Assembly: GCA_016194465.1 (NCBI GenBank)
Contig: JACQBO010000061.1
Coordinates: 1 to 5,270, forward strand
Direction: 5' to 3'
DNA length: 5,270 bases
DNA from: Candidatus Kerfeldbacteria bacterium
GTDB lineage: Bacteria; Patescibacteriota; Patescibacteriia; SBBC01; CAIJZX01
Below, one piece after another: positions 4,913-5,270 of the stretch. A program made the position numbers and the translations under genes. The notes beneath the pieces are model-generated. The model saw only the letters and a list, made by a program, of their open reading frames with translations, searched no databases and had not been told where the DNA came from. Each line of letters starts with the position of its first letter. Position 1 is the first letter of the stretch.

Positions 4913-5270
4913 TCAACCTTCAGGTTGTTGCGAATAGGGCTTGCCACAGAGCTGGCTAATGGCGGCCATGATTGTGCCAGTGATAGTATATAACAGATGG
5001 CGGTCTTCCGGTAATTCCTCATGTTTGGGAAAGACCATCGGCGCTCCGATTTTCACCCGGCACGGCCGCCACCAGGCCCAAAACCAGCGCCAGGAAGCAG
5101 ACAAAGAAACGCCCTCTGTCCCCAGAATACCGACCGGGACCACTGGCAGTCCGCTCATCAGCGCCAGGCGGGCCGCCCCCGTTCTGCCTGGCCGGAGAGC
5201 GGGTTCGGGGTTACTGTTGCCTTCGGGGAAAATGACGGCCGGATGACCAGCCCGTAAATATCCCAGCGTG
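4913..5270 (-). CDS. PlsC-like acyltransferase (copy 3), N-terminus beyond the right edge
   Basis: The C-terminal 118 residues of a third PlsC/LPLAT protein are open to the window edge, with the first complete codon starting at 5269. The visible part begins TLGYLRAGHPAVIFPEGNSN: this is the motif III region, but FPEGTR has become FPEGNS, so the usual Thr and Arg are both replaced. In PlsC proteins this Arg helps bind the phosphate of the acceptor, so this copy may use another acceptor or be altered in activity. GRTGAARLALMSGLPVVPVGI follows as motif IV. The catalytic HX4D motif lies outside the window and cannot be checked. The Trp-rich stretch WRWFWAWWRPCRVKIGAP is notable. The TGA stop is 12 bp before the next PlsC-like start. 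An ATG at 5158 is internal and not the true start. Confidence 0.85.
   Translation of the reverse strand, partial: TLGYLRAGHPAVIFPEGNSNPEPALRPGRTGAARLALMSGLPVVPVGILGTEGVSLSASWRWFWAWWRPCRVKIGAPMVFPKHEELPEDRHLLYTITGTIMAAISQLCGKPYSQQPEG

Noticed and set aside
4335..5257. Plus-strand frames overlapping PlsC copies 2 and 3.
   Set aside because: They are reading-frame shadows in GC-rich coding DNA; the minus-strand frames carry the conserved acyltransferase motifs.

Overview
The window is bacterial DNA of moderate GC, densely packed and mostly coded on the minus strand. I see no rRNA, tRNA, CRISPR array or transposase. TGA is used as a normal stop at the ends of several genes, so the standard bacterial code applies. 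Three things fit a Patescibacteria/CPR-like genome: a TrmB-type regulator, several small PlsC-like acyltransferases beside an acyl-adenylating ligase, and a very small coiled-coil protein. This placement is an inference from gene style, not a proven taxonomy.

Left block (1-2849, minus strand). A TrmB-family regulator (2049-2849) and a PlsC acyltransferase (1435-2052) overlap by an ATGA junction and form a two-gene operon. The operon ends at a hairpin/U-tract terminator (1335-1372). Downstream is a PaaK-like AMP-forming ligase that starts at 1292 and runs off the left edge (430 residues visible, no stop).

Middle block (2850-3796). A 165-bp divergent control region holds two textbook promoters. 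Both read TTGACA, 17 nt, TATACT: one faces left to the regulator operon and the other faces right. Each has an AT-rich inverted repeat built on GTATAC/TATAC lying on its -10 box, which suggests auto- and cross-regulation by the TrmB protein. The rightward promoter drives two small genes of unknown function (103 aa, aromatic-rich; 109 aa, cysteine-containing), closed by a very strong 15-bp GC-rich terminator (3737-3791).

Right block (3797-5270, minus strand). Reading in the direction of transcription, there is the C-terminal part of a third-type PlsC protein (4913-5270, cut by the right edge), then a complete PlsC protein (4238-4900) 12 bp later. A 150-bp intergenic region follows, carrying a 16-bp near-perfect inverted repeat with its own promoter at one arm. 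Last is a small predicted coiled-coil protein (3797-4051).

Together the recognisable genes suggest acyl activation (ligase) and acyl transfer (three PlsC-like enzymes), that is, lipid building or remodelling. One acyltransferase is tied to a TrmB-type switch that also probably controls two uncharacterised small proteins. The link from the regulator to the two small genes is the least explained and most interesting part of the window.
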